A stretch of 64,000 nucleotides of DNA from Chelonoidis abingdonii (Eukaryota; Chordata; Testudines; Testudinidae). Location: contig NC_133771.1 of the NCBI RefSeq assembly GCF_003597395.2, forward strand, positions 54,961,385-55,025,384. Reading direction: 5' to 3'. A program made the position numbers and the translations under genes. The notes below the pieces were generated by a model. It saw only the letters and a list, made by a program, of their open reading frames with translations. It ran no database searches and was not told where the DNA came from. This document shows, one piece after another, positions 37,499 through 50,841 of the stretch; the first letter of the stretch is position 1; each line of letters starts with the position of its first letter.

Positions 37499-37735
37499 AG
37501 CCTTCCCACCTAAAACCTTTTAGTCCGGGAAACACAAACCAAACCAAAACATCACCATCCACAGCAAAACAAAGCCCAAGGGGCACCAGAACAACAGCAG
37601 AACACCACCCACTCCCTTCACTAGCCTGTCTATTCTCCTGCCTAGCTCTTAGTATCCCCCTGCAAACTCCCCTTGCAAACTCCCACTGAAACTCCCCTGT
37701 TTACAGCTCTGTTTGCTGTCTCCTGAGCTGCTTTC
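37499..37735 (-). repeat. CR1 5' UTR
   Basis: Sequence upstream of the ORF1 ATG (minus), with C-rich plus-strand composition (CACCACCCACTCCCTTCACT). Length and position fit a CR1 5' UTR that would hold its internal promoter; the outer limit is estimated from the change in composition. Confidence 0.6.
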
Positions 37736-38339
37736 TTATTATGGAAAATATCAAAATTTAGTAGATAAGTCTGTTGCACCAATGCAAGTTGAACCATCGT
37801 CATTTAGTTTCTGTTCAAACGGATGCATTTTTTAGCAGGTAAGTTGAGGCAATTCATGATCTAGGAGGTCACTTAGATCAGATCAGCTTTGTGTAAGAGA
37901 AATTTAATTTAGGAGTACTCATGCTAAACAAGCAAAAAACTGAAAGAGGATGCACATGAAATACATATAATAATTAGAGCTAGCCAAATTGTCATTGAAA
38001 AAATGGCTTTTCAATAATAATGAAATTTTGAAATTTTTGCAGAAAATTTTAATTTTGGTTGAAATTTTCTTGTTTTTCAACAAACAAGAAACAAGAAACA
38101 AACATTTTTGGTATTTTATTTGATTTTTGGTTTTCAAAACTGAAAGGTTTTACCAAAGGTTCTTTGAAAACCCTGTTTTTGTCAATAGCTGAAGTAGGGA
38201 TGAGGTTAATTTTTAACCAAAAAATGAAAAAAAGTTGAAGAAAAGGTCTTGTGAAAATGATTTGCCTTTTTGTGAACTCTAATACTCAGAAGCCATATAA
38301 ATGCAATTAACAACTCTTAACTGACATTTGGAGAGGTAG
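37736..38339. other. unassigned AT-rich sequence
   Basis: Many imperfect TTTTCAA/TTGAAAA runs; no gene or repeat recognised. Confidence 0.4.
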
Positions 38340-38456
38340 GCAGTGTAGTTGTAGCCATATCAGTCCCAGGAGATTAGAGAGACAAGGTGGGTGGTCTTTC
38401 TCACCAACCGAAGCGGGTCCAATAAAAGATATTACCTCATCCACCTTGTCTCTTTG
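38340..38456. repeat. dispersed repeat with 15-bp inverted arms
   Basis: AGAGAGACAAGGTGG (38376-38390) is inverted as CCACCTTGTCTCTTT (38441-38455), 13 of 15 matching, around a CCAATAAAAGATATTACCTC segment. It begins CAGTGTAGTTGTAGCCATAT, which resembles the reverse complement of the Penelope 3' tail at about 62640 (AACATGGCTGCTACTCTGAC), so it may be a Penelope-related fragment. Confidence 0.6.
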
Positions 38457-39935
38457 GATAGATACACATTACTGAACTTTGCTATTAGCATGAAGAAATG
38501 GGCCTGCACTAATCTATTGCCTCCCAATGGTAAGAACTTAGAATTCTTTATGAAGGGTTCAACTTAGACCCCCATGATCTGTCCACAGAAGCAAACCACT
38601 GAATCACTGGAGTCATTCCAACTTAACACAAATGGATCTGAGATAAGAATTTGGCCTAATTACTTTAATTTTGTTTTTGTCTGATATACAGAGAAATCTC
38701 CCACATTCAACTCTAACTTCCCTGAAGCTCTGAAAAAATTCTACAATGGTGTCTCCGGTCCTGAAAAAGACAGTTGAAAATCCTTGCATGCCATAGTTAA
38801 GAAATTAATCTCCTTCTTTCCTTTAAAAGCAAGTGTCTCTTTCACTGGGGAATATTCTCTGTACCTTACTCCAACACTGTCATAAAAGTTTCCTGCTGTT
38901 CACTAATATTTCTGATATCAGAATGAGAGAGAGTAGAACAGTAGAAAGTCAATAATTTATTGTTGATGGGTCCTCGTTATTTTTTGTTGTTGTTTTGTTT
39001 TTTAATACAAAATTAAACTATTCTCTAATTCAAACAAATTACACATTATAACTTATGGAAAATAGCATATGGACAGCCTATAGATGCATGCATATGTGGA
39101 ATCACCTTGTAAGAATCCAAAGAAGTAAAAGGAAAAACAATTACATTTTAAACTCTAAAACATTTAGCAAAACAGCTATTATATTAATGTTAGGTGAAGT
39201 ACATAATTTCTGAGGTTTGATGAATATGTAATGTATGCATACTATAGAATATTTTACTGCATATTTGTATATGCAGAGAATGGGTGAATTCCTTTAATAT
39301 GTTTATTCAGAGAACTTGTTTAGGTGATTGAATTTTATTTTTACAAGACAAAGACAATTGAAATAGCTTTTTTATAAAAAGGACTTACTATAACCCACAA
39401 GAATATGAAATTCAGAGTTCATGGTGGGACTACCTTTAACTCATTCACATGTCTCAGGATATTTGCAACAAATTGGTACATTAAATCCCACAACATTCTG
39501 AATCCCACAGAATATTTAACTACAAAGGAGGAGTCTAGAAAGGAATGGTATATGCAAAACTCTAGTTATTCCCACTCTCTAATGCTACAGCAGAACTTTA
39601 TATATCATATTAATGGCTGGGAGGCCTATAGATCTCTATATTCTGCAAAATAATGAATAAGCAGACATATACGGTAAAACAAAAATCAAGAATACTGCCT
39701 CACAGAATACACTTTGATCATTTATTTTGACAAGTGTAGTTTAGTTTTAATGATTTACAATAATGTTACATGGTATACTAATAGATGTGCTGTAGTTTAT
39801 ATTGTACAGTAATGAAGTCATATCGATAGGAAACCATTCCACAGTACCATACTGTTAAATTATTGCTGACATGCCAGTCAAAGGAGCCAGATTATTTTTG
39901 ATAATTATGTTTGCAGGCTAATGAAATTGAATAAT
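38457..39935. other. unassigned sequence
   Basis: No gene recognised. A T-rich TTGTTGTTGTTTTG tract lies near 38990. Confidence 0.4.
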
Positions 39936-40608
39936 AGAATCATAGAATATTATGGTTGGAAGAGATCTCAGGATGCAATCTAATCAAACCCCCTACTCAA
40001 AGCAGGACCAACCCCAACTAAATCATCCCAGCCATGGCTTTGTCAAGCCAGGCCTTAAAAACCTTTAAGAATGGAGATTCCACCACCTCCTTAGGTAACC
40101 CATTCCAGTTCTTCACCACCCTCCTACTTAAACAGTAGACCCAATAGAGAGTAGGGACCAGAGATGACTAGTTTTTTTCTAATATCCAACCTAGACCTCC
40201 CCCACTGAAACTTGAGACCATTGCTCCTTGGTCTCCTAGTTGAAGGCTGCTATCAAATCCCCGATCACTCTTCTCTTCTCCAGACTAAATAAGCCCAGTT
40301 CCCCCAGCCTCTCCTTTCCTCTCCTCTATTCAATCATGTGTCCCAGCCCCCTAATCATTTCCGTTGCCCTCCACTGGACTCTCTCCAATTGTCCATATCC
40401 TTTCTGTAGTGGGGGACCCAAAACTGGACACAATACTCCAGATGTGGCCTCACTAGTGCCAAATACAGGGGAATAATCACTTCCTTTGATCTGCTGGCAA
40501 TGCTCCTACTAAAGCAGGCCAATATACAGTTAGCCTTCTTGATAACAAGGGCACACTGTTGACTCATATCCAGCTTCTTGCCCACCATAATCTCCAGGTC
40601 CCCAGGAG
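39936..40608 (-). mobile_element. CR1 LINE 3' end, octamer-tailed subfamily
   Basis: The low-coordinate end shows AATAGAATCATAGAATATTA, the (ATTCTATG)n tail seen on the reverse strand, then TTGGAAGAGATCTCAGGATG. Minus translation at 40355-40588 includes RPHLEYCVQFWVPHYRKDMD and ASRSKEVIIPLYLALV, the CR1 thumb region. 5'-truncated, several disruptions. Confidence 0.9.
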
Positions 40609-40762
40609 AGTTAGTGAAGCCTTTTCTAATTCATTTTCAAAGGATGTAGTAAATTAACATTCTTTATTGCTCTACAATCTGAAGAACACAGACAGACATT
40701 CTAGTGTAATGTCTTGTTTACAAACTGGATTTCTGATAACAGACAAACTGGTTCCCCTAAAC

Positions 40763-41091
40763 CAATGTTTCCCAAACTTGGGATGCCGCTTTTGTGCAGG
40801 GAAAGCCCCTGGCGGGCCCAGACAGTTTGTTTACCTGCCTCCGTAGGTTCGGCCAAACGCAGCTCCCACTGGCTGCGGTTCATCGCTTCAGGCCAATGGG
40901 GGCTGTGGGAAGTGATGCGAGCCGAGGAACGTACTGGCTGCCTCTTCCAGTAACTCCCATTGACCTGGCAGCGAACCATGGCCCGTGGGAGCCATAATCA
41001 GCCAGACCCACGGACAGGGCAGGTAAATAAACCGGCTCAGCCCACCAGTGGCTTTCCCTCACAAACATCATCCCAAATTTGGGAAACATTG
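40763..41091. mobile_element. hAT-type MITE, 329 bp, perfect 8-bp TSD, CAATGTTTCCCAAAC ends
   Basis: TSD CCCTAAAC at 40755-40762 and 41092-41099. Ends: CAATGTTTCCCAAACTTGGG and CCCAAATTTGGGAAACATTG, a near-perfect inverted pair. The interior (AGTTTGTTTACCTGCC, CCGTAGGTTCGGCCAAACGC, GCTCCCACTGGCTGCGG) is the same core as in 6314 and 57110 although the outer ~25 bp are different, and most of the element folds back on itself. Confidence 0.93.
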
Positions 41092-41099
41092 CCCTAAAC

Positions 41100-41749
41100 A
41101 AACATAAATATGCACTGATTGGCTTTCTTAAACCTTACTATGTCTTTGTATCTTAATATAACATGTACAAGGCATGTATGGGCAATCTTCTGGCCAAGTT
41201 GTGTTGAAAGCTTATATAGCACTGGTACAGTTTAGTCAGATAAAATATATTCTGTTTTATTATAAGGCCCCATTAGCTTATAGCATCATAATTCAGGCAC
41301 TGAAGTGCAGCTATCTATAGCAATAAGACATGAGACAGTCAGTTTTTGGACATAATCAGGCAGCGGAGACCATTTTTTATTTGAATAATTTAGTTGTAGT
41401 TTTAAATTATTAGCATTTATGCTCACAGGCACACAGGTCAAAAGCAAAGTTGTCTTTGAAAACTGAAGACACTGGCAAATTTCTCAGTTCTATTTTCTGA
41501 AAACAACTGTGTACTGCTTTTCAGTGAGTTTAAATGGCTTTTCAACAATGATATAGTTATTTACTGTACTAGGAACCACCAGCATACACATGTTATGGAA
41601 CACAACCCAAGATGTAAACAAGGCATGAATGCAACAGATATTAGAGCTGGTCAGAAAACAAGATTTCTATGTGTTTTCATTCCATATCAGACTGAACATG
41701 AGAGCTTTCAACATTCATCATGAAATAATATTAAAGAGAGCCTAGAATA
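41100..41749. other. unassigned sequence
   Basis: No gene or repeat recognised. Confidence 0.4.
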
Positions 41750-42030
41750 TTCAGTAAGCAGGATACCACAGATGTGGGAGAACTAAGTCCCTGCTCCACC
41801 CAATGTAAAGCAAGGATTTTAATTTAGGTATCTCAAACCCCAGGCACATGCCCTGACCAGCTGGCTATAGTCAGTCTTTCACTCCTATTGTAGCTGTTCC
41901 ACTTTGCATAAACAATTAAATATCTATTGGGCCAGAGACAATGAGCACTTCCTTAGAATATGGGAAACTCAGGTTCAAATCCAAAATGAGCACTCCCTTA
42001 GGGCATGGGAAACCCAGATAAAAATCCAAG
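41750..42030. repeat. tRNA-like dispersed repeat piece with a tandem duplication
   Basis: Two consecutive units, GAGCACTTCCTTAGAATATG...CAGGTTCAAATCC (about 41943) and GAGCACTCCCTTAGGGCATG...CCCAGATAAAAATCC (about 41988). Same family as the B-box-like stretches in 21760-22800. Confidence 0.5.
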
Positions 42031-45000
42031 CTCTATGTTTTGATTTTGATGAATCAGAATTTGCTGGAGGAAAAATTGTTGAAAAATTCCTGACTAGTTC
42101 TAGTAAATATGCTTAAATCTGAGTTTAAAGCCTTTTTACTTTTGTGAACCCAATTTGTGTGTGTTTCCTGCAGCAGCAAATAACACCACTCATTCTTAAA
42201 TCAGCAAGAAAGGCACATTTACTTCTCTGCATAAATGATTGTGCTAGCAACATTGAAACACAAACTCTTAATGGAGGCTAATAAGGGAGTAACTGATTCT
42301 CAATGATTTTGTTTTAGGAGACACATATCAGTGGTATTTATGGCCTTTTGTTGCCCTCCTCTGTAGATGCATAGAGGGAACAGAAGAGCCAGAAAAACGG
42401 GAATAAAGAGCCTTCAACCTGTAGGAGAGGAGGAACCAACATCCTACTGTATTTTATGAGTGTGTATTGTGACATGGGGAGCCAAAAGCCAGCTACTTGA
42501 TATGGTCTTCTACCACCAAAATCCACAAGATGTCCCAGCAGAAATGCCTATGGCAATCAATATTGCAAAATCCAATATTAACTCCCCCTTCATGGCTTCT
42601 GTCCTCATTAAAAAGGAAGTAATGTTCACTTTGGGAGAAGGAGGGCCATGGCAGTGTCATTGTGGTGGGCTATGCTACGATGAAGAGCTGTGTGTCCACT
42701 TTCAGACTCCATTATTTACGGTATCGATCTCAATTTCCTCAGAGTCTCAATTCCTTTCACATTCCATGAAACTACAGAATCACTCAAGAAGGAAGAATAT
42801 CTTTCAAACATCACAGGTTTTGAGTCAGAGTTTTCAAATCTCTTTCCCTCTCATGATAGAGAAAAATAAGGCCTCCATTTTCATAAACTCTGGGTACATT
42901 AATTAGCTTTCATAGCTGTTTCATACCTAACTTACCTTATTGACAGCTGAAATCAAGCTGAAGTTGGGCTTATGGGAAAGGTCTCATATCATCCATTTCT
43001 CTAAGATTTTGAGGTTCATCAGCCACTGAAATGAAATTAAGCCAAAAAATTCTGCAATATGTTGTATATGCATCTATGCACATCATGCACACTGAAAAAC
43101 ATATAAAGTCTCAGAATTTTTGTCAAGCAAATTCATGAGTAAGGAAAAAGCCAGCACATTTTATGATACATTTAGATTATATACCAATGCAATAGCCTTT
43201 TTAAAATCTGAACAGGCTCTAATTGTGAGCAGATTACATAAAGACAAACTAATTCACTGCAGCAGATGAAAGAGAAACAAAATTATATGCCTTTAACCAG
43301 TATAAAATATATTAGCTTTTTTTCCTTCCTCAAAATAGCTTTTAAAATATGCACATCTTAACTGAGCTAAATAATTCTCCCAGTATTCCAGAAAGTGGTC
43401 TGTATTATTCATTGATTCAGCTACAGAAGAATTGTACAGCAGCCTCAAACCTGGCTAAATTTAGAAATAGAGACAAACACTTAAACTGACACCACTCACT
43501 TCACAAGAAGACAGCATTTAGCAGTGGGCATCTTAGAAGATATCAGAGTTAGGAAACCCCTAGAGTACAGCGCTGACTGGAGTTTCTCCCTGCAACTGAT
43601 TACCATTAGTTTTAGGGATGGAGAGTGGGGAGATCGTGGAGATGGAAGATTTCTTCCATTTCCAGGCTATGAGTCAGTGGATGCCTTTCCACTGATTGTG
43701 CTTTGGATAAGTATCAAAAGGCAGGAAATAGTCCATCCTCCTACAGAGCTTCCATATGAGATGTATGGCATCCCCAGATCTGTGAGCTCTGTGGGGGGAA
43801 ATACTGTCAGAAGTCCCCCAAACATAGGGAGATAGTTTGTTTCACACAATCTCTCCCTCCTTCAGCTGGTCTGAGTTATTCAGTTAGTCCTGTCACTGCA
43901 TTGTACACAAATTCTTCTCTTTGTCAGGTTGTCCTTCCATAGAACCCAAGACCTTGTGGGATTTACATGTAATACTTGGCTCATAGACATGTTCTGAGGT
44001 ACTAGGCTATGCAGTAGTATAGGTATATATACACACATGTTAAGTTTGTCCCCTTTATAAAAAAGGGATAAAAATGTATTCTGAATTGAAATGATCTTCA
44101 GTTAATTCCAGCTAGAAGGGTGTGATAATTTTTTTCAATGTGGGTGCTTTATATCCTGCATTTTATTCCAATTTACATGTAACAAAACCTGTATTAGATT
44201 CTGAACTGTCACTCCAAGCATCCAAATGCAATACTAACATTGTCTCAATGTAGCCACTATTTTAAGTTAGAGCCCACTGATAGATAAATAGTAGCATACA
44301 TATGTAGCTAGTATGTCTTTATAAATTAGAAGTTTTTACTGGCTTGTAGTTTATGGTATAGTATAACAATCTGTAATTACTTTATATATCATTACAGAAT
44401 TGTCATATTTAGGATACTAAGCATTTAAAATGTATAAATATACTGCTGTACCCATCTTAAAAAGCACCCAGATTTACTATTTTATTAGCTCATTTTTTTA
44501 GAAAAATAGATAACATGTAGAAGATCAAACACAATAAGAAATACAGTACATAAGATAAATTATTTAATGCAAACTGTAAGATTTAAATTAATTTTCTTAA
44601 ACCCAATAAATATGTCAAGACTATAAAATTGCATTACTCTCTTCAGCTTGCATCACTTGAGCTTTGCTCTTGTGGTTTTTAATGACAACATCAGAAACTG
44701 TAGATAAAAATAGATTGCTTTAGTATTTTTTTTATTTCTACATAAAACAAAAATTCTGATGTGTCTCATGTGTCCATAAAATTGATTTTTCATAATAAAT
44801 CTGTGGTATGTGCCTAATGGTGCAGCCTAGAGCAATCAGAATCTCCTGATCTGTAGCTGTCAAATTGGTGAGTGGCTGGACAGTTTACGTGATGACTGGT
44901 TCCAGGATTGAAGTTTGTTTACTTTACATAACACATCTGAGAACAAGTTTTCTAAGCAAAGTCATAGGTGGCATATAGATAGGGCTTCATGAGTGGAGCC

Positions 45001-46309
45001 TTCTGTTGACTGCTTTATTCCGTTTCCTGCAGTTGATGTATTCTTTGTATTTTCTCCCAGATACTGTTATGTGGGAACAATATTTGTTCTTTACATAAAA
45101 AAAGGACAACATACAAAACTGTAATAATCTGGACACATGTAGAAAAAGAAATTTCCATGCACAAAATTTAGCTGCAGCTTGCACGACTAATTGATCACAC
45201 TCTCTGACAGTATGGGACCGCATGTAATAGAGTAATTTGTACTACTGTAGGTCCAGTTACAAATAAGGAACACAAACAATTTGACTTATAAATGCAAAAG
45301 ATCTTATTCTTATATAAATTTTGGTGAAATGTATACAATGCAAAAATACTTAAGAGTCAGCGTCCTGGTTAACTGAAATGGTCTTTCCTCCCTCTATTTT
45401 CACTGTAGTGGAGATCAGCTGAGTCACTCATGCTCACAGTCCATGGGCTAATTTTTGCCCTTAATTACACTGGAGAATGTTCAGTGTAAATCAACTAGAT
45501 AAAATAGTTTTTCTTTCTATTTATACGGTTTTGGATCAGACCCTATTTGTGATTTTTATGAGGATACTTCTTTGCCTTAAGACCAGATAAATGCCCCAAC
45601 TGCAGAGGTGACTATGGCTCCACCCTGTTCTACCCTTGTCCATTCCCTTTGGGTTGCACCCTGAGGAGAAGTAGAGAGAAGTCCAGCCCATGCCCCACCA
45701 TCCCATGTATGAGCTATGCAGTTGTATGGGAGGACCTATACTTCCTCCTACTCTCACACTGGTCATTAGGAAATAACCTCTCCTGGGTAAACCTTTAAGA
45801 AAAATAGTCCATTATTTGTGCTATAATAAAGTAATTTGATTCATTTTCAATTATTCACTCGGATCACTTCCCTAAATATGGTTCTTATACACAGATATTT
45901 TTTATTTATTTTAAAGTGTGTTGAACAGATTTTTGTGTGTTTGTTTTGTTTTTGTTTTTTAAACAAAAGGTGATGAACATGTCTATTTTGTACTCAGGAA
46001 GAAATCATCTAACTCAGTTCATCTTCAAATCTGGATCTTTTTGAACAAACCTGTATTTGAGAAAAAATCATTCCTTTCTGTTCTCTGTATGTATGTAATG
46101 TGATTATCTGTATCTTAAAATGCTTATAAGTATAGATGCTAATATATGCCCTAACATTTTCCAGCCCACTTTTAAACTCAGCCACGATGTATGAATTGAG
46201 TCCCTGCCTAACATTGGTAGCAAATTCCAAAGATTGATTTTCTGCCATGCGAAGAACAATGTAACCTATAGAATTCTACATTTGACCTTGAATGTATGAT
46301 CCCCAGCAA
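42031..46309. other. unassigned sequence
   Basis: 4.3 kb with no recognised transposon. Contains two longer open frames (42460-42906, 148 codons; 43524-43835, 103 codons) without domain features or codon periodicity that I can see; I do not call them genes. Confidence 0.4.
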
Positions 46310-46560
46310 GCATAAGCATATCTATGCTAGCTGTGTTTGAACTAGTCTGCTAAAAATAGCAATATAGTCAGGCTAGCATAGATTGCAGGTTGGGCTACAA
46401 GTAGGTTATGTACTTTGATGGTTAGCCCAAGCTGCTGACCATTGTATCCTGGATACATGGCTATTTTAGTGCACTAGCCTGAGCAGAACTAGCACAGGTA
46501 CTTCTACACAAGCTGAGAATTGTACCTCCCAGCTCACATATAGATGTAACTATTGTTATA
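46310..46560. repeat. inverted-repeat-rich dispersed element
   Basis: ATCTATGCTAGC (46320-46331) is perfectly inverted as GCTAGCATAGAT (46372-46383). Further on, CTTCTACACAAGCTGAGAAT and GTACCTCCCAGCTCACATAT resemble the GTCTACAC-ended non-autonomous elements such as 6674-6861. Confidence 0.5.
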
Positions 46561-49064
46561 GGTTGGATTGAAATCCTTTAAACCGATGAATGTAACAGAT
46601 GCACTTCATTCAGGTTAAACGTAAGAAACAATTGTGGTCTTCAAGTCAATAGTTTTCATGTTTAGAGAACTCAGTACCAAAGGATGTGACAAGAATTCTC
46701 ATCATGCCAGCCACAAGCTGACTGAAGGTTGGAATAAAATGTAATTCTATTATTTTCCATATCATCATCCACCATATCCAACATTATCTTCAATCCCAAG
46801 TGTCACGTTTCTTCCTGACTTGGAGAGGGGAAAAAACATTAACATGAACCAGACCATTTAAGGGTCTGACAACTATGGAATCAAGAGGGTGAGACATGTC
46901 CCAAAACCAAATTGTCTCTAAGCCAAAGCAATTATATGCAAATCAGTCATGGAAGTTAGTAAAGATACTGCTATGAAAAGAAAAGATGTAAATTGCAGTG
47001 TGCTAGGACAGATCCCTATACAAATCATAATTGATTTTTACTGAATTACCAAGAAATCTCCATCACCATTTGGGCCCTGAAGCTCAGCGCCACCTGACAT
47101 AATGAACATCTTCTTCCAAATCACCCCATATACCCTTGATGAGTAGGAGAAAGGCCCTTGTTTCTACTAGCTTTTGAAAACCACAAGTAGTATTTCCTTT
47201 GAATTCACATAAAACATAAGGATTGAGCAGCATCCATTTGATATTTTTTTCACATTCAGCTGCCTCTTTGCATGTGTAAATTCCTTTAATTCCGTCTACA
47301 GTTGGGCAGAATAGTCTAGTAAAATAAAAATACAAAAATGCCTGTACTTTGATGCCTCCCCCATCTCTCATTTTCCATGTTTTCGAGCTTATTCACCAAG
47401 TTATGGAAATGCAGGGCCAATGAACAAGATCACTCATTACCATAGAAGTATGGAGATAGTGTCTGTGAGTTACATCCAGTTTCAATCTCCTATTCCTACT
47501 TAGTGTCTCCAGAAGTCATGTCATCATTCCCCTCTACCGTCCCCCCCAAAAAAAAAGAGTTCTCAGAAGAGGAAATAGACTATGCTCGTTCAGCACTGTT
47601 CTGGAGTCCCACAATGTGAAAATAAATCCCTCCATTTCTGTTGCCTGCAAGATCATGGCGTTTCCTTGTTTCTGCTTATCTCCTTTCCAGTTGCTGCATT
47701 GTATTCCAGTTGCTCTATTGTGGACAGTCACCCTCCAGAGAGGAGATTTTTCTTTCAGTACCTTTGACCCTCCCATTCAATATATTAACCAGAACCACAG
47801 TCATAATTTGTAATTTAAAGATCTGAAGGTTGTGTCTACATTACCTTTTTTACATCACCATTTTTCAGTTTTCTACTAATGCTGCTGCTCCAATGCTGCT
47901 AACAATGGTGTGAGAACTAGCATAGGAGGGTCTCCACGTAGTCAGTGACATTGTAACAACCAACCTCAAACTCTGCTCAGACTGGCTCTTGATGATGTGA
48001 TATTTAAAACACAGGCAATTTGCTAATGCTACCACCGGTGTACTTGCACAAGTTGGAAAATTTAGGTGGAAGAAACCTGCAAACAGGAGTATTTTTTCCC
48101 CCTGCAATATGGTGAACTTTTAATGTTTGAGCAACTGTTTTTGCTAGTGAACTGGAGGCAATTCTGTATTGTTTGCCTGTTAAAATATAAATATGCACAT
48201 AAACTACACTTACGGAAATTTCCCAAAATTATTAACTTTTGTGTCAAAAGATACATTATAATAACTTCTGTGTACTCTCTTTCCCACCCCCCCACCCCCC
48301 GCCTTTTATTTAGGATTACTAATGTTCTCCAGCTCACATGAATTGGCCAGATCTGTAAGGTAATTTGATTATTTTTTGCTTCAGACAGTCCTCTTCCTTA
48401 AGAGTACTTTTTAAGCACTTTTTTGAACTTACTGTAGAGGGGTTAAATCACTGTTTCATTAATATTTAAGGCAGACTAAATGGAAAGAGATGCTTATAAA
48501 GTCTAGACATCTTTGTCACTGATATAATGGTACAAAGAGACAATTTTCCTCACAAGAACAGGAAGATAGTTCTGTCTGTTCCATGTTAGATCATTTGTCT
48601 CTGTTACATTGATGAATTCATTGTGGTGACAATACTTTGTCTGAATAATGAAAAGCTGGATGAGATAGCCTGGTCAAGATGGAATACTTAAATTTTCTCC
48701 CTATTACAGTGAAGCTTATTTTTAAGATTCACAGTTCTAGTGATCCATCTTCTCTCTCTCTCTCTCTCTCATTTTTTGTTGGTGCTGCAGTTCATATGCT
48801 AAATTTTTCACTTTGCATCCATCTGTTTTTTTCAATTATTATTCAACCAAGCAGAGAACGGATCATTGTGCACTATATGCCCCATGACTTCTTGTAAGCA
48901 AAAATATTTCAGCATATATATTGGTATAAATTCTACTCTCAGTTACATCTTGTTGCACAGGTGTTACTGAGAGCAGAATTTGGCCAATTATCCTTATTTT
49001 TATCCTGCTTGCAGTTCACAATAGCCAATAAAATTTTGACATAAGCCTAAGTAGGCTAATGACT
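46561..49064. other. unassigned sequence
   Basis: No gene. Simple tracts: C-rich 48285-48302 and (CT)n 48749-48770. Overlapping open frames at 47534-47826 and 48004-48341 on both strands show no domain. Confidence 0.4.
48749..48770. repeat. (CT)n microsatellite
   Basis: An uninterrupted CT dinucleotide run of about 22 bp. Confidence 0.9.
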
Positions 49065-49440
49065 ATATAGAGATTTTAAGGCCAGAAAAGACCTTTAGAT
49101 CATATAATCTATCTTGTTATATAGCATAGGCCACAAAATTTCACCAGTTTACCAGATTGTATTCAGTCAAATATACTTTAGATAAGCACAAGTTATCTTC
49201 CAGAAAAGAATCCAATCAAGAGATGGAGGATCTACCACTTTCCTTGATACTTTGTTCAAATGGTTAAAAAAGTATACCTTTATGAATGTATCTGGCCTCA
49301 GCTACAAGCCATTGGTTCTTGTTATGCCTTTCTCCACTAAAGAGCCCTTTAGTACCTGGTATCTTCTCCCTGTGAAGGTACTTATACACCATAATCAAAT
49401 CATCTCAATTTTCTGTTTGATAAAATAAACAGGTTGAGAT
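49065..49440 (-). mobile_element. CR1 LINE 3' fragment, old
   Basis: GATTTTAAGGCCAGAAAAGA, CATAGGCCACAAAATTTCAC and CTCTTTAGTGGAGAAAGG-type blocks match, strongly diverged, the CR1 3' region. 5'-truncated at about 49440. Confidence 0.75.
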
Positions 49441-50841
49441 GCTTAATATGGAGACTGGAAAACCATATGTACCATATGGAGAATGGAAAACAAAATTTAA
49501 GCCTGATTCTCCACTGCCTTGGCCATTGTGCAGTCATTTCCCCCCCCTACAAAGTGATAAGTGAGGGTAAAATGTCTCCTTTCTGATTTGATGGGATTCC
49601 ATTTTGTGATTCCATAAGCCAAGTGCTCCCCTGGTGTAAATTGGTGTGGCTCCATTGAGTTAAATGTAGCTATGCTGATTTACCAGCTGATGATCTGTCC
49701 TATTGGTTCTAACCTATATCAGATACCAGATACTGGATTACACAGAACACTAGGTATGAGTTACTATGGCAATTTCTGTCTTCTTGTTAATTAAATATAC
49801 TGTCATTTTTATTAAGATACAGTTCTTGACCGATTATCATCAACACTAATTTGATAATCTACATAAAGAGGACAAAAGTCAATGAGGATTTACATCTGAA
49901 GAAGGAAATCATTGAATGGGAGGATGAGCAAAGGAGGAACAAAGGATATCTAACAGGTATTTATGTTTTTCATGCAGTGGTGAAGCAACACCGGGACAGG
50001 CAACTGAGATGAGGAAATGGAAAGTGTTCCCAAATCAAGAAGGCAAACAATAACAACAAGAAGCACTTGGCTAAATGAACCGGTCACTTAAAAGCAAGAG
50101 CCAAAGTTCCTTTTGGGGACCAATCCCCCCCAAGAAACAAAATAACAAATGAATATAAAAACAACCACAACCCCCACCAGGACGTACAACACACAAAGAC
50201 TCATCATTTAACCATCTCAGGTTAGATAAATATACCTGTGCAGGACTACAATTATCTTGCTGGTTGTATATTGGATCTGTTCCTCAAAATGGAACTTAAA
50301 TTCTGATCTTCTTTCAGTTCAAGAGGTGATAAAGTTTGATGGGAAGTCTGTTAATTCTATGATCTTCTCTGTTTGATCCTAAACTATGTTCAATTCCCAT
50401 AAGCCCCAGTGGACTAATAGAATGATTTCACTATAAAGCGTCTCACAATAAGTGAGGATATCTCATCCCACCTAAGGGACTGATTCAATCAGATACTTAA
50501 GCATGGGCCCTTCGGTAGTCTCACTGAATTCAATGGGATTGTTTACATGCTGAAAGTCAGGCATGTGCTCAAGGACTTTGCTGACTTGAGGCCTAATAGC
50601 ACACTTGTGTAATTCATAATTTGAGATGGCTGGTGATCTGGTCTGATAATGGATAAGGATATTTGAACCAATAAATTACATCTGCAGTCTTTACACTCGT
50701 TGGAGGCACTGAACAGAGTTGTTGATTTCATGGGACTACTTGCATGCACTCTCCAAATTGTGAAATTGACCCCTGTTCCAGCACAGGGCATATGTATCAG
50801 TTAAGTTCCATGTATGTTCTATTTTGGAAACTTAAGGTGTG
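49441..50841. other. unassigned sequence
   Basis: No gene. A dispersed 'GAATTCAATGGGATTG' repeat occupies 50465-50590. Confidence 0.4.
50465..50590. repeat. dispersed palindromic repeat ('CTTAAGCATGGGCCC' type)
   Basis: GACTGATTCAATCAGATACTT, CACTGAATTCAATGGGATTG, CATGTGCTCAAGGACTTTGC. Shares its parts with 53100-53222 and 15195-15250. Confidence 0.5.

Larger units (their letters stand above)
32973..37735 (-). mobile_element. near full-length CR1 LINE, about 4.76 kb
   Basis: From the 3' end (CATAGATTCATAGACTTTAA, 32973) to 5' UTR-like sequence at about 37735, the copy keeps the whole CR1 plan in order: 5' UTR, ORF1 (37498 down to 36356), ORF2 with APE endonuclease and reverse transcriptase (about 36295 down to 33450), and 3' UTR (33449-32973). 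Most CR1 copies are severely 5'-truncated, so this one is unusual. Stops and frameshifts in both ORFs show it cannot move. No TSD seen, as is usual for CR1. Confidence 0.9.

Noticed and set aside
42460..42906. 148-codon open frame on the plus strand, the longest outside recognised repeats
   Set aside because: No domain, signal peptide or splice context that I can recognise, and random AT-moderate sequence of 64 kb can give such a frame. Not called a gene.
47534..47826. Three overlapping open frames on both strands
   Set aside because: No similarity to known domains and no shared repeat elsewhere in the window; probably chance.
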